Below, one piece after another: positions 10,383 to 21,229 of a stretch of DNA of 64,000 bases. Position 1 is the stretch's first letter. Each line of letters starts with the position of its first letter. The DNA is from Guillardia theta CCMP2712 (taxonomy: Eukaryota > Cryptophyceae > Pyrenomonadales > Geminigeraceae). The position numbers and the translations under genes were made by a program. The DNA lies in the NCBI RefSeq assembly GCF_000315625.1, contig NW_005434649.1, positions 562,968 through 626,967 of the forward strand. Direction: 5' to 3'. Below the pieces are notes generated by a model that saw only the letters and a list, made by a program, of their open reading frames with translations, was not told the origin of the DNA and searched no databases.

Positions 10383-11130
10383 TCGATATGAGAGGAGGGG
10401 GAGGAGGGGGAGGGAGAAAGGGAGTAGGAGCGAGAGAGGGAGTCAGAGAGGGAGGGAGTAAGCAGGAGCAGGAGACGATACGAAAGAGAGACGGAGAGAC
10501 GGAGGGAGGAGAATGAGAGAGGATCGGAGGGATGCAGTTAGGGAGGAGAGGGAGGAGAGGAAGGAGAGGGAGGAGAGGGAGTAGAGGGAGGGGAGGGAGG
10601 AGAGGGAGAAGAGGGAGAAGAGGGAGGAGAGGGAGGGGAGGGAGGTGAGGAGGGGGAGGGAAGGGAGGGTAGGGAGGGGGAGGGAGAGAGGGAAGGGAAG
10701 AAGGGGAGGGTAGGGACGGTAGGGAAGGGGANNNNNNNNNNNNNNNNNNNNNNNNNNNNNNNNNNNNNNNNNNNNNNNNNNNNNNNNNNNNNNNNNNNNN
10801 NNNNNNNNNNNNNNNNNNNNNNNNNNNNNNNNNNNNNNNNNNNNNNNNNNNNNNNNNNNNNNNNNNNNNNNNNNNNNNNNNNNNNNNNNNNNNNNNNNNN
10901 NNNNNNNNNNNNNNNNNNNNNNNNNNNNNNNNNNNNNNNNNNNNNNNNNNNNNNNNNNNNNNNNNNNNNNNNNNNNNNNNNNNNNNNNNNNNNNGGAGGA
11001 GAGGGAGGGGAGGGAGGGGAGGGTAGGGAGGGTAGGGAGGGGAGGGAGGAGAGGGAGGAGAGGGAGGAGAAGGTGACGCGGGACGGCGCGGGAGGGGAGG
11101 GGAGGGGAAGAGAAGGAGCGGGAGGCGGGA
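10383..11130. repeat. GGGAGGA minisatellite with assembly gap
   Basis: Purine-only plus strand built of GGGAGGAGA/GGGAGGGGA units, with a run of N at 10732-10994. It fills the interval between two divergent genes (starts at 10289 and 11266), so it may sit in a shared promoter region. Long open frames on the minus strand here are Pro/Ser/Leu artefacts of the repeat. Confidence 0.9.
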
Positions 11131-11265
11131 GGAGCTCCTTTCCCTTTCCGAAGCCTGGCAATAAATAAACAATAAAATATGAAAAATACAATAAATAAAT
11201 GAAAGACTTTTCTTGAAGGGAACCATAGCCAATAAACCCACAATAGGATACGGCGTTGAGAGGTT

Positions 11266-11941
11266 ATGCTGGCGTCGCTCGTCGAAGGATACAGCTCGGA
11301 GGAGGAGGAGGAGGAGGAGGAGGCGAAGGGGAAGGAGGAGAAGGCAGGGAAGGGTAAGGACACTAAGGAGAATGCTGCAGAGGGGAAGGACAAGGAAGGG
11401 GCGGAGGGATCAGGTGAGCCAGCCATCCTAGGCCCCCTCTGCTCCCTAACGCTGTGAAATGTCCAGGAGCGAAGAAAAGGAAGCTACCGAGCGCTTCGCA
11501 GATGATGGCCTCGACAAGTAGCTGGGCAAGGGACGACGATGAGCAGACCGAGGAGAAGAGCGTCGATCGGATCGGCAAGGAGTACCACAACGTTCCTCCC
11601 CCCACTGGCGTGAGGGCTAGTGATACCATCGGGGAACGAGCGGACTACATCAAGCCAGCGGTCGGAACGTCTGTGGATGCAAACAAGGTCATCACACTGT
11701 CATCAATCACTACGAGGAGGTCGCCTGTCATCCTGAGCTCCTTGCGCAGGTGTACACTGGCCAGAGGATGCTGGCGAATAGCTCCTTGGTACCTCCGCAG
11801 CTGAAAGGGAGGAAGAACGTGAACACGGAGGACGTTGGGTGAGTCATGCAGCATACTTGTGTGTGGAGCATGTGCTGAGGAGAACTTTCCTTCAGGTCCT
11901 GGACGACAGAGAAGAGATACAAGTCGAAAACATCCGAGTAA
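11266..11941 (+). CDS. Small acidic/basic nuclear-type protein, unidentified
   Basis: Exons 11266-11413, 11467-11687, 11750-11838 and 11896-11941 give a 167-residue product with all phases consistent. It starts MLASLVEGYSS, runs into a Glu-rich tract (encoded by GAG repeats), then a Lys/Glu stretch and KKRKLP (possible nuclear signal). The C-terminal half is neutral and ends VPPQLKGRKNVNTED and EKRYKSK. The third boundary is uncertain: an alternative reading through 11700-11750 gives INHYEEVACHPELLAQ before VYTGQRM, which also looks protein-like. I do not recognise the family. Confidence 0.55.
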
Positions 11942-12165
11942 CGCTGCACAGCTCTTATGCTCAGAGTGTTTGTTTGCGGGCAGACACAGTGAACAAGGGG
12001 TCTTTCTAGCATTTTCACCCCTTAGTTACATCCTCCTTGCCCAAGGGATCGGGCCTGCCCCTTCCCTCCCTCCTCGCCTCCCTCCTCCCTCCTCGCCCTT
12101 CCCATTCCTCGCTATCTCTTCCTCCTTTCATGCCCCCCTCGATCCCTCTTCTCTGCTTCCGTTCT

Positions 12166-14207
12166 TCACTTCCCTTTCCGCCTGCGCATCAGGTCCTGCT
12201 GCAGGTCAGCGGCGGCCCTCTCCTCCTTCCCCTTCCTACCTTGACGTACCAGTCGTCTGCGTCCAAGTACGGATCGTACGATCCTTCATCTTGGGTGATG
12301 TCGGCCCTGCCGGGAAGGTTCAGGAGCTTTTAGCGCTACCAACAGCTCACCGTCCCATCGTGATCACTTCCAGTTCCTCCTGCAGCTCCGCAGCCTCGTA
12401 GTATCTCTCCTCCCGCACTGCCTCGACGATCGCTGCCGCTATCCTCCCCCTCCGTGACTGCGGACTTTAGCTCAACCACCTACTCCTCCTCCTCTGCGCT
12501 GCCCTCACCTGGTTGGCAGCCAGCTGTGAAGCCGTCCCGTAATCCTCACGCTCCACGGCTCGTTGGATCATGACGATGCTGTAAAAGTATCTCACAATCC
12601 TCCTCTCCCTCCCCTTGTCGTCACCGTCTCTCGACTTCATCCATGCCCGGCAGCACCAGGTCCTCCAGCTCCTCCTTGGTCGCCTTGCTGGAAGAAGGAA
12701 CTCCCTGCTCTGCGAGGATGAACCGGAGCTGCTCGACGCTCATTGCCAGCAGGTCGGAAGCCTTCATCTCCCACGTCTTCTTCCTCAACGCCTGCCCGAG
12801 CACACCAAGATCACCCGCTGCAGTTTTCCCAGGGGAACCAACTGAGTCTCACCTCCTCCCTTATCTTGGCGTTCTTCTGCGATTCTCGCACTCTAAACAT
12901 GAACTTCTCGGCCGTCTTGGGCGTCCGCCATGCAACAGGCTGAGATCCGTCGATTGAAAACTTATTGCTGCAGGAACAAGTCAGAGGCCCGAGCCCTTCC
13001 CCCCTCCTCCCTCTACCGCTCCCCCTCGTCGCCCAGGTTGACGATTCTGCAGCACGTTTCCTTGTAGATGTCCTTCCTGATGTAGACTGGGCTGCCGAAC
13101 TTGGTCGCAAAAGCAACGGACGCGGCAGGACTGGCGACCATCCTCATCGGCTGGTCCGTCCCCTCCAACTCGCCCCTTCCGAAGAGGATGCTTCCTCCCA
13201 GTGTGATGGAGCTCCCATCATAGAGCGAAGGAACCTGCCCGACGCTCTCACTTTCTCCTCTAGCAAGAATGGCCAACCTCATCGATCATCACTCGGTACG
13301 GCGAGCAGGCGGCAGCTTCCCACAGCCTCTGGATGACCTGCGAGGGTTCAGCAAAGGAAAGCAAGATCCACGACGTTGACGCACGTCAAGAGGACTGCGG
13401 AGGTTCGTCTCGCGATTGATCATCTCTACCGCCGATCGTCGCGCTTCAGGGCCCAAGTCTTCGAAGGGGAGAGCGTCCCAGAGGGGCCTGGGAAGGGCTA
13501 AGGAAAGGAAAGTGCGCGACATGTTTAAGCTGAACCAACTTTGTGGCGACGACAGCCTGAGACTTTTCGAGCAGAGACAGGCACCGATTTGACACCTTGT
13601 TTGAAATGACCTCCTCGAAAGAACGAAGACCTCCTAGCAACGTGACCTCCTCTGCCAGTCAACACTCTTCATCAGTCAAACTTGCCATGCCCACATCATC
13701 ATCCTCACCCTTCGATGCCACAGGGATCGGGACTGCTCTGCGTTGCCCTGAGACGGTGAAGCTGTCTGATGTCGCTATGCGTGACTGCAGACCAAAACCA
13801 TCCTCCCCGAACTCCAAGGTCGGAGCGAGGAAGACCAGCGGGTCGTTCCTGTCTATAAGGAGGTTGGAACCAACAAGACTGACGGCCAAGAAGTCCTTCA
13901 TGTCCTCATTGAAGCTTGCAGTGATCTTCGTTGCGCTGCATGCTCGATGAATCCTCGTCCAGGCACGAGGTTGAGTCGAGAGCCTCTGCTGAGGGAGCGC
14001 GACTGGGGCCAGGAAAGAGCATGAGGGTTGGAGGCAGGCAGCGAAGACGATCAGCGACCAGCAGACAGACGAGGGAGCTGAAGAAGCGTGTTGACAACAG
14101 GCAGGTAGAGATGTTGATGACGAAGCAAGGTCTCCCCTATCACTCCTCCTTCTCCTCCTCCTCCTCCGCTCGGTGAGCGTTGCCGCCTTCCCCGCAACCC
14201 CTTCCAT
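12166..14207 (-). CDS. Plastid-leader protein with SAP-like and UVR-like motifs
   Basis: About eleven exons: 13709-14207, 13540-13651, 13385-13487, 13300-13337, 13056-13259, 12853-12967, 12621-12791, then after a frame break 12509 to about 12620, 12351-12457, 12240-12306 and 12166-12198 (TGA). The N-terminus has a signal-like segment (VCWSLIVFAACLQPSCS) before FLAP, fitting a plastid leader, although the start codon is unsure. A SAP-like helix pair (ASDLLAMSVEQLRFILAEQ) is followed by two UvrB/C-like helices (AVEREDYGTASQLAANQ; AVREERYYEAAELQEELE). It ends YDPYLDADDWYVK plus a basic tail. UVR motifs occur in plastid proteins such as EXECUTER and ClpF; I cannot assign orthology. At 12590-12625 the frame shifts by one, or a 34-nt intron is used. 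Confidence 0.6.
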
Positions 14208-14524
14208 GGCGCAAACAATCTTGCGCCTGTAGTACCCCCTTTCTTTACCATGAAATTACCCCCACCCCCACGAGAACCAGATCTCCGCCGAGTTCACTTT
14301 TTCGCTAGTTCACTAGTAGTGACTCGATCAGCAGTAGATGCGCACGCGGCAAGGGATATCCCTTGTGTCGGATATCTGTTAATGTATCACTTGACGTTGT
14401 TTATCTCTATTGATGTGCGTTGTTTATCTCTTGATGTGCCATTTCGCGTTATGTATCAATTAGTATATCATTTCATTGTTGTTTACCTACTAGTCACAGT
14501 GTATCATCTAGGCTTCAGCAGGTG
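14208..14524. other. AT-richer interval with GATATC palindromes
   Basis: Holds repeated words (GTTTATCTC, TGTATCA, GATATCC) at 14350-14510 and nothing that reads as an exon. If the RelA/SpoT-like gene splices at the strong donor 14528, its 3' exon might lie here, but I could not find it. Confidence 0.4.
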
Positions 14525-16810
14525 TCACTCACCACGCAGGTTCCTCCAGGTGACATACTTGCGATGTCCAGATCCGATCTTGATGTCATGCATGTCCTTG
14601 GGGATGAGGAGAAGCTCACAGACATGCCCCTCAAGACCGAGGTTGTAGGCCTCCTGGCATACGAGGCACAGGTGGATGGCGACGTCCCGATAGCCTGCCG
14701 TGCTCCATGGGTCTAGGTCGGGATCGAGACGGTTCTTGATCCGCTTGACGGAGATATCCTGGTCGAGCTTGATGCACCTTACCGCGACTATGATGTCTTG
14801 TATATGCTCGTAGACGATGCTCTCTCGACAGACGTCGACTAGACGAGACGAGTCTCCGTCGTAGCACCGCACGACCTTCTCGACGCCTCGGGACGTTGAC
14901 TTCTGCTTGCTCCACTCCACCTCTGCGTACTGCAGGACGTTGCCAGCTTCGAGCTCGCACTCGATAGTCCCACCGTCAGAGGCCGACCGCCTTAGCTTTC
15001 GAAGACTTCGGTCATTGCCGGGCTTTCGCTTCAGAAGCCCATTGGATCTCCGAGCGATCTCGTACACTTTCCTTCGGAACACGTTTTGTATGATAGTCGC
15101 ATGCAGGTAGATCTGATCGAGACTTGTGACTGGAGTGATCCAGTCATCTTGACTTGTTGCTGATCCAAGCCTCAGCATCGTTGAGATCGAAGTGCGTGCT
15201 GTTCCTGATGGCTGATTCTTGTCTGTTGCTGCAGATCGCTTGGTCGGGATCCCGGCAATGAGAGCGCTAGGTAGCCAGGAAGAGACCGAGCTCTTGCTAC
15301 CTTCTTTCTGCAAAGGCTCATCAGGAAGTCTACGTCTAGTATGACGTGGAGGATCCTGTGAGCTCCATGTGAAGTGCTGAATGAATCCAAGCTCCTTGCT
15401 CAAGGCTTCGAGGTCTGCAGGAAGGAAGTTGCTCTTGTAGACGCTCTCATACCTCTCGAAGTCTGCCTTCATCATGCTACGGCTCCTTGACCGAACTGAT
15501 ATGAGCCATAGCTTCGCCAACCCAGCGATGACAAGCGGCAAAAGTCCCTGAAAGATGAGGTTGGTAAGTACAAAATCCCTGATCCCAAAGACAAGATTGC
15601 AGATCTGATTGACAGAGTTTCCGAGGCCGATGAGAGACAAACCCAACAGAAGTCGCGTCTCCTGATGTAGCAAGACGACAGAGAGGGTGCCAGTGATCAA
15701 TTGAAACACTCGGGTCGCACAGATCACTGCTCTGGAAGTGACAGTATCACCAGGGCTCATCTCAAGAAAGATGGAGGGCACAATCGCGATGTACAAGACG
15801 TAATATCCCGCGATCAAGCTGTACTTGGCGATGACATAATGCTGCGAGACCAACGCCACAAGCACTGCGACGAAAAACAACAGAGAGACGCAGTTGGTAG
15901 ACAACCAGATCTGATCGTAGATTCCTCCGTCCTGCGTCGGACCTCTCTGCATGCAATACAAGGCTCGGGACCGTGAGACTCGCTCCAGCTCTCCGCTCCA
16001 GCTCTGAGCAACCCACCCGTCTCCTCGGTCCGTCTCGAGGACAAACTCCGTCCACAGCATGTCGCTGTCGGCAAGGCCGGGGGAAGCCACGAAGTAGATG
16101 CCATTCCAACGCACGTCCTCGCTGCAGCTCAAGCGCATGGCCTCTGCTGTGGTCGTCAAGTTACAAGGCACCCACGTCAGAAGCCTCTCGTTCATCATCA
16201 GCCCCGCAGACTGGACCTGAAAAGCTACTGAGCGACCATGATGCGACTCTCTGACGTTGAAGTGCGACAGTCGGAGCATCGACCAGTCGTAACCTTTCTG
16301 CATCGAAGAAATGCGTGTTGCCAACCTGCTGGTCTGGAAGCCAAAAAGAGCAATGTCTAGCAGAACAAAAATAATCATCTGCCATTTGGTGAGAGCTGCA
16401 AGGAAAGGCTTGACAGTGAACAGAACGCTCAAGTTAGGCGAATTTTCAAGGCCTTCGATCATGTTCTTCACTTTGATGTCCAACGATTGCAGCGACTGGA
16501 CAGATGCCTTCTTGCATATCCCCTCCAAGTCCAACACTCGCTGCTGGAGGAGCGAGATCGTTTCCTCGAGCTGGGAAGGCTGAACTTCACCGCCGACGAA
16601 GTCATCCAGCTGAGACGAGGAGGAGGATGGCCGGTTAGAGGCCTCGCATTGATGGAGGGGGGGATGAGCTTGTACGTGGAGGGGCTTGCGGTCTGTGGGA
16701 GGCCCTTGAAACTGAGGAAACGTAATACTCGATTCAGACAACAGGTCAACGTCGTAAATCTTCAAACAACATTCGGCTGAATGAAGGCACTTGTCTCGGT
16801 CCATCGTCAT
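14525..16810 (-). CDS. Multi-TM protein with RelA/SpoT-like C-terminal domain
   Basis: One 761-codon frame from ATG 16810. A Ser-rich N-terminus and short coiled coil (about 80-125) precede a TM segment (IIFVLLDIALFGF). A probable luminal or extracellular domain of 150 residues follows (RWNGIYFVASPGL, WTEFVLETDRGDGW), then about five or six TM helices (310-460). The last 200 residues contain DLDPWSTAGYRDVAIHL, EGHVCELLLIPKDMHDIK and GSGHRKYVTWRN, resembling the YRD/HxxEVQ/GH pattern of RelA/SpoT-like synthetase domains in protists. Catalytic competence is not shown. The frame ends ten bases after a perfect GTGAGT donor (14528), so the true 3' end may be an unseen exon. A truncated copy lies at 61.3 kb. 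Confidence 0.7.
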   Translation of the reverse strand: MTMDRDKCLHSAECCLKIYDVDLLSESSITFPQFQGPPTDRKPLHVQAHPPLHQCEASNRPSSSSSQLDDFVGGEVQPSQLEETISLLQQRVLDLEGICKKASVQSLQSLDIKVKNMIEGLENSPNLSVLFTVKPFLAALTKWQMIIFVLLDIALFGFQTSRLATRISSMQKGYDWSMLRLSHFNVRESHHGRSVAFQVQSAGLMMNERLLTWVPCNLTTTAEAMRLSCSEDVRWNGIYFVASPGLADSDMLWTEFVLETDRGDGWVAQSWSGELERVSRSRALYCMQRGPTQDGGIYDQIWLSTNCVSLLFFVAVLVALVSQHYVIAKYSLIAGYYVLYIAIVPSIFLEMSPGDTVTSRAVICATRVFQLITGTLSVVLLHQETRLLLGLSLIGLGNSVNQICNLVFGIRDFVLTNLIFQGLLPLVIAGLAKLWLISVRSRSRSMMKADFERYESVYKSNFLPADLEALSKELGFIQHFTWSSQDPPRHTRRRLPDEPLQKEGSKSSVSSWLPSALIAGIPTKRSAATDKNQPSGTARTSISTMLRLGSATSQDDWITPVTSLDQIYLHATIIQNVFRRKVYEIARRSNGLLKRKPGNDRSLRKLRRSASDGGTIECELEAGNVLQYAEVEWSKQKSTSRGVEKVVRCYDGDSSRLVDVCRESIVYEHIQDIIVAVRCIKLDQDISVKRIKNRLDPDLDPWSTAGYRDVAIHLCLVCQEAYNLGLEGHVCELLLIPKDMHDIKIGSGHRKYVTWRNLRGE
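14531..15396 (-). repeat. Segmental duplication, source copy (866 bp)
   Basis: Matches 61317-62185 in the same orientation with scattered substitutions and one 3-bp difference. It encodes the C-terminal 289 residues of the multi-TM protein. Confidence 0.93.
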
Positions 16811-17563
16811 ACCGTACCGGGACTAGCTTACCTTGACATCCTCCTCCTCCTCCTCCTCCTCCTCCTCCTCCTCCTTGAAGCTGCTTCACGGCTCTCTAGC
16901 TCGCTGGTGATAAGACCCTTGCCAGTCAAACATCCAGAAATACAACCACGGGTCCTAGCAAGTTCATAGGAAGAAATCTTCCTTTCATAGCACTACTCTC
17001 TTAGTAAGGTCCTAGCAGACATTCTATCATCGAAGTAGGACCTCTTCCTAAGACCCTGTCATAGTAGCATATCCGAGTCATCTCTTGTGCTCCGGGGCGG
17101 GCCCGGAGAGCGAGCTGTTGATGAGGCGGACTTGCCGATTGAAATGTTGAGTATCGTCCATCGCGACCTCCACAATGCATCTCCTTCGTTGCTGCAGCGT
17201 TGCCGCTCAATGTTGGGGAGCATGGGAGTCACGATCCGTCGATTCCATGCTCCATGCTCCATGCTCCTTACCCCATGCTCAATCATCCATCATCCGTCCT
17301 CGCTTCCCTCCTTCCACTCGTATTCTACTGTTGTATCCTCATTTTTCTTGTATTTCTTGCCTTGTCAACCTCTCTCCTTCTCTCCCTATTGGCTGAGTGG
17401 ATCTGCTGCACATCCTTTTCCTCATGAGGTCTCAGGGTTGGGGATCTTAGAGTTTTATTATTTCCCTTCTCCTTTGGGATTCAGGTCTTTGAAAGAATCT
17501 TCCTTGCCCGTTGATGCCTAGTATCTGGTGTGCTTGCTTCTCACTCCTTCATTTACAGGAGGA
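16811..17563. other. Intergenic with CCT tract
   Basis: A CCT trinucleotide tract lies at 16840-16876. 17220-17290 repeats CCATGCTCC, and 16900-17060 repeats TCCTAGCA/TAGGA words. No gene recognised. The interval separates divergent genes (starts at 16810 and 17564). Confidence 0.6.
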
Positions 17564-19487
17564 ATGATGTCCTCTCTCCTCGTCGCCGACATCAAATCGT
17601 TCCTGAACAAGCACCGCACGAAGATTATTGCTTGCGCAGTAGGGGGGACCATGTTGTTGTTGTGGAACTCAGGGCGGCTCTTTCCGAGTGATGACGATCT
17701 TGTGAAGTTTGTGAGACGAGAAATGGAGGAGGAGAAGCAGAAGAAGGAGAAAGAGGAAGGGAAGGAGGAGAAGGAGGAGAAGTACACAGAGGAGGAGGAC
17801 GATGATTTCGAGTTCCTCAGCAGATCCTTGATAGATGGAGACGGGCATGCAGCGTTCTGCCTGGAGCTGAAGAGGATCCGATCGAAGTTGACGCAGTTCT
17901 TCGACCTTGAAAGCCTCAGGGTGAAAGTTCAGGAGGCAGACAAGCTCCACCACCAGAATCGCTTCCTCTTCAGAAGGATGCTTGTCACCAGCAGCATCGC
18001 CAGGACCATCGCTGCTGTCTACTGCGTATGCGTAGCGAGAACCCTGATGCACTGCAAGCTCCTGCTCCTGCGGAGAGAGCACAACCTCACTCAGACGTCC
18101 TTGTCCTCCTTTCTTGGGCTGGACCAGGACAGCAATCACTTCCTGTCTATCCGCTGGGCCGACTCGATCTGCCAGGTGGTGCAGGAGGGAGTAGAGACTG
18201 CGTTCAAGGGTCTCTCAGACGAGCGTCTCCTCAAGTCGAGCATGGATGTGCAGGAGGTAGTGGGCAAGGTGAAGCAGTCCATCCTTGTGGCGGCCGAGCG
18301 GAAGGGATGGGGGACCGGGCTGATCCGAACTCCGTCCCCCCTCGAGAGGGAGCTGGGAGGAGGATGGCTGGGGCGACTACTGCTGGCGGACAACCGGTGG
18401 AGGATGAAGGAAGGCGAGCGGGGAGCTGGAGTATGCGACTTGGAGTGCTGGATTGTGGAGGAGCAAGTCGAGCAGCTTAACTCAAACCTTGCCCTGGTAG
18501 CTTAACTCTAACCTTGTTCTGCTCTTCCTCTCCCCGTTCATTCTCCCTCCCTCTTTCCTCCCTGAATAATCTTCAGGGCGCTCCATCTCCTTCTTCCTCT
18601 GTGTGTTCCTTCGCATTCCTCCCTCCGCACTGTTCCCGGTTGTCGCCTTCTTCCTTCCTTTCTCCTTCCCCATTTCTTCTCTCCTCTGACTTCCAAGACC
18701 ATCAGATGATAGGAGGGCATGGCTTTGACAGTTCGGCGAGTGGGGCGATCGACGTGGGGCTGGACTTGCTGACGAAGCAGGTGAGTGGATTTGAGGGTCG
18801 AGCAAGGAGGGAGCTGACGAGGCGACAGATTTCAACTCGGTTGAGCGCTGGGCATCCTGCTAGGGATATGAAGGGAGAGGAAGCCACACCGGTACCTGCC
18901 TCACCATTCTTCATGTTTGCCTCAGTCTTTCGACCTCCGTCCCCTCCTCCCTTCCTCCTCCTCCTCCCCATTCTGTTCCTCATCCTAACCCTCCTGCTTT
19001 AGTCGAGATCCTCCGACTCAGTCCCGTCAACGCCACAGGGCCACTTCTCCCTGCCTCCTTCGGTGAGCAGCCGGGCCTGGGAGGAGGAGGTGTTGACTTT
19101 CTGACGCAAGAACTCCTCCTCGTCGCTCGCCCATCCTATCACAAAGATCGTCCCAGTGATCTCAAACCAGTTTCTTGCCATTCTTTGCACCCGTAAGTTA
19201 CGATCCCTTCACTGTTCCTCCATTCTCACGCAGTCGGTCCCATCAGCATCGGAAAAATCTCCTTTCAGCAAGATTTTTTGCCCTCCTCCGCGGTATTTAC
19301 TCATCCTCTCACGCTGCCTCCCCAGCATCTTTGCGTTCTCAGCTTCATAACTTCGCTCCTCGATTCCTCCTTCCTCTCTGCACCAATTCGTTTTCTTCGC
19401 CTCTCCTCCGATGCCCTCCCTCCCGCTTTTTGGAGCTTAGATTTCAGCAGGAACATTCGCAATGCAATGTACAAGATCGAGATCTGA
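17564..19487 (+). CDS. PEX3: Peroxin-3 (PEX3), peroxisome membrane biogenesis
   Basis: PEX3 is the peroxisomal membrane docking factor for PEX19 with its membrane-protein cargo. Exons 17564-18496, 18706-18780, 19111-19192 and 19441-19487 join in phase to about 378 residues, close to the human length. The N-terminus has the expected basic anchor (SFLNKHRTKIIACAVGG then hydrophobic). The middle carries SSIARTIAAVYCVCVARTLM, matching the conserved sftRt-avYs helix. Exon 3 gives ITKIVPVISNQFLAIL, matching the LAKIIPIVNGQI stretch, and the last exon ends NAMYKIEI. A Lys/Glu-rich insert (EEKQKKEKEEGKEEKEEK) follows the anchor. Two in-frame ATGs (17564, 17567) follow an acceptor-like TTACAG, so an upstream non-coding exon is possible. 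Confidence 0.85.
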
Positions 19488-19587
19488 TGTACATAGACCG
19501 ACGAGACTCCTGGGTCTCTCCTTATCATGAGCTTGTGCCACTGCCTCCCACACCTTTCTCCTTCCCTGCCTGAATTCCTGCAATCTC

Positions 19588-19705
19588 CTCCCTTCCTTGC
19601 CCTTCCCTTCCCTTCCCTTCCCTTCCCTTCCCTTCTCGTCCCTTCCCTTCCCTTCCCTTCCCGTCCCGTCCCTTCCCTTCCCTTCCCGTCCCTTCCCGTC
19701 TCCGC
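19588..19705. repeat. CCCTTC / CCCGTC minisatellite
   Basis: Tandem CCCTTC units with CGTC variants and a terminal GCTCG run, 3' of PEX3. No coding value. Confidence 0.9.
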
Positions 19706-20005
19706 TCGGCTCGGCTCGGCTCGACTTCTCTTCAAAAGAAAATGCAAAGTTGCAAGTTAAGATCTACAGTCTCAATTGGTTGAACATCAGCAAACATTCG
19801 TGAATGGATGGTTCGACTCAAGGAGACATCTTTTTTTTTTACGCATGCTTCGCTCCTTCACACATGAACCAACAAGATCTTGAACTCTCAACATGTCTTG
19901 GTGACATGCTAGAAACAGATCATTACACCCACGAGGGACCGGATGTTGCCGGGCAATGAGATGATGCAGATGCGACGAGGGCTTTCAATTCATTCCATCA
20001 ACTCA
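19706..20005. other. Convergent intergenic interval
   Basis: Lies between the PEX3 3' end and the stop of the next minus-strand gene. It includes a T-run at 19832-19840. Nothing else recognised. Confidence 0.5.
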
Positions 20006-21229
20006 TCAACTCTCCTTCGGCGTTCTTTGCTTCCTGTTCTTCTTTTTCAGCGACAGTCCTTCTCCTTTCACTGATGTTTTCTCCTTTAGTTTCCCCTCCT
20101 TCTTGCCAAGAGATTTCTTCTCAAGTCTGTTGGTGGTAGCGACGTCAGCAGCATGTTCCGAAAGTTTCTCTCCCCTGTCGTCTCCTTCCTCAACCATTCC
20201 TTCTTCTGCATCTCCCTCACTTTCTCCTCCCTCCCTGCCGTCTCCTTGATCCGCACCATGAAGAACTTGCATGCTCAATTCAACGTAGCTCGTCGTGTTC
20301 CCGTCAATCACTGTCACGTTTCTCTTCATCAGCTCGCTGTAGTCTGCGAAGACAGTGCCCGAGTCTCCTCCGTCCTCCTCCTCCCCCCTCTTGCCTCCCT
20401 CCTGCTACCGGGGAAGCACATCAGCGTAACGGCCCTGCCCACAAGCATGCTCCTTCACCGTGTCTTCCCAAGCAGCCGCCTTCAACTTGAGGAACTCGTC
20501 GATGGTCACTAGCTCATCATGATCGCTGGAGTAAAGAGGAACGTCTGACGTAGTGGGACTGATAGCAAGCTTTCAGAACCTCCACGGACTCTTCGCTTCT
20601 CAACAGCCTCACCCTCTTGCCTTCCTGAACAGGTACGACCTGAAGAGCTCTTGGGGAAGTGCGTCCCCCTCGAAGTCCATGCCGTCTGGAGGAAGACGCG
20701 TCATCCTCTCTTTCCTGATCTCCTACGACACGATGAGAGGTTGGGAGGAGGACAGAGCTGTCGACCTCGAGGAGGAGAGGGTCGAAGAGGCCATGGCGCT
20801 CTTTCCAGGCCGCTCTCTGCCTGTCAACACTCCTCACTTGCAGAGCAACTCTCAACATGCACCTCATCCTCACACCTGCAGAACTCGAGATCACCTGCTT
20901 CACAGCTTAGGTCCTGAACAAGAGACGAGGAGGGTTGCCAACGAACTTGGATGGAACGGGGGAGGGTGCGCGGGGTATGTCGGGAAGCCATTCGGATCGA
21001 TCTTCTTGGAGGTGTACACGCGGAACCCGAGCTCGTCCCTCCAGTACCTCAGCTTCAATCTCCTCTTGTTCTGGCCTTTGTTCTCCCCTGAATCCGCCCC
21101 TCCTCTCAAGCGCAGGCATTCGTTTCCTGCTACCCCTCCAGCCTCTGAGTGCACTGGGCTACAGACTGTGCTCGCCCCGAGCACAGCACAACAAGCGAGC
21201 AACACGAGTCGTACACGCATGTCACGCAT
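20006..21229 (-). CDS. Secretory-type protein with LRLRGG near N-terminus, unidentified
   Basis: Secure exons are 20613-20722, 20459-20558 and 20006-20404 (stop), with phases 0/2, 2/0. They encode DGMDFEGDALPQELFRSYLF, then DELVTIDEFLKLKAAAWEDT, an acidic Gly-rich segment and a Lys-rich tail. The first exon (from ATG 21229) starts with a clear signal peptide (MRVRLVLLACCAVLGAS) followed by NECLRLRGGADSG. One or two exons between 20722 and 21130 are unresolved: a donor after ELGFR and a small exon LSCEAGDLEFCRCEDE would fit in phase. Probably ER or plastid routed. I do not recognise the family. Confidence 0.55.

Noticed and set aside
10348-11426. Long Pro/Ser/Leu-rich minus-strand reading frames through the gap
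   Set aside because: Products of the GGGAGGA repeat and N run, with no splice or composition support.
13646-13709. In-frame TGA after DEEC, suggesting a selenocysteine or readthrough site
   Set aside because: A normal intron (donor GTGAGG after 13709, acceptor GGCAG before 13651) removes the TGA and keeps the phase.
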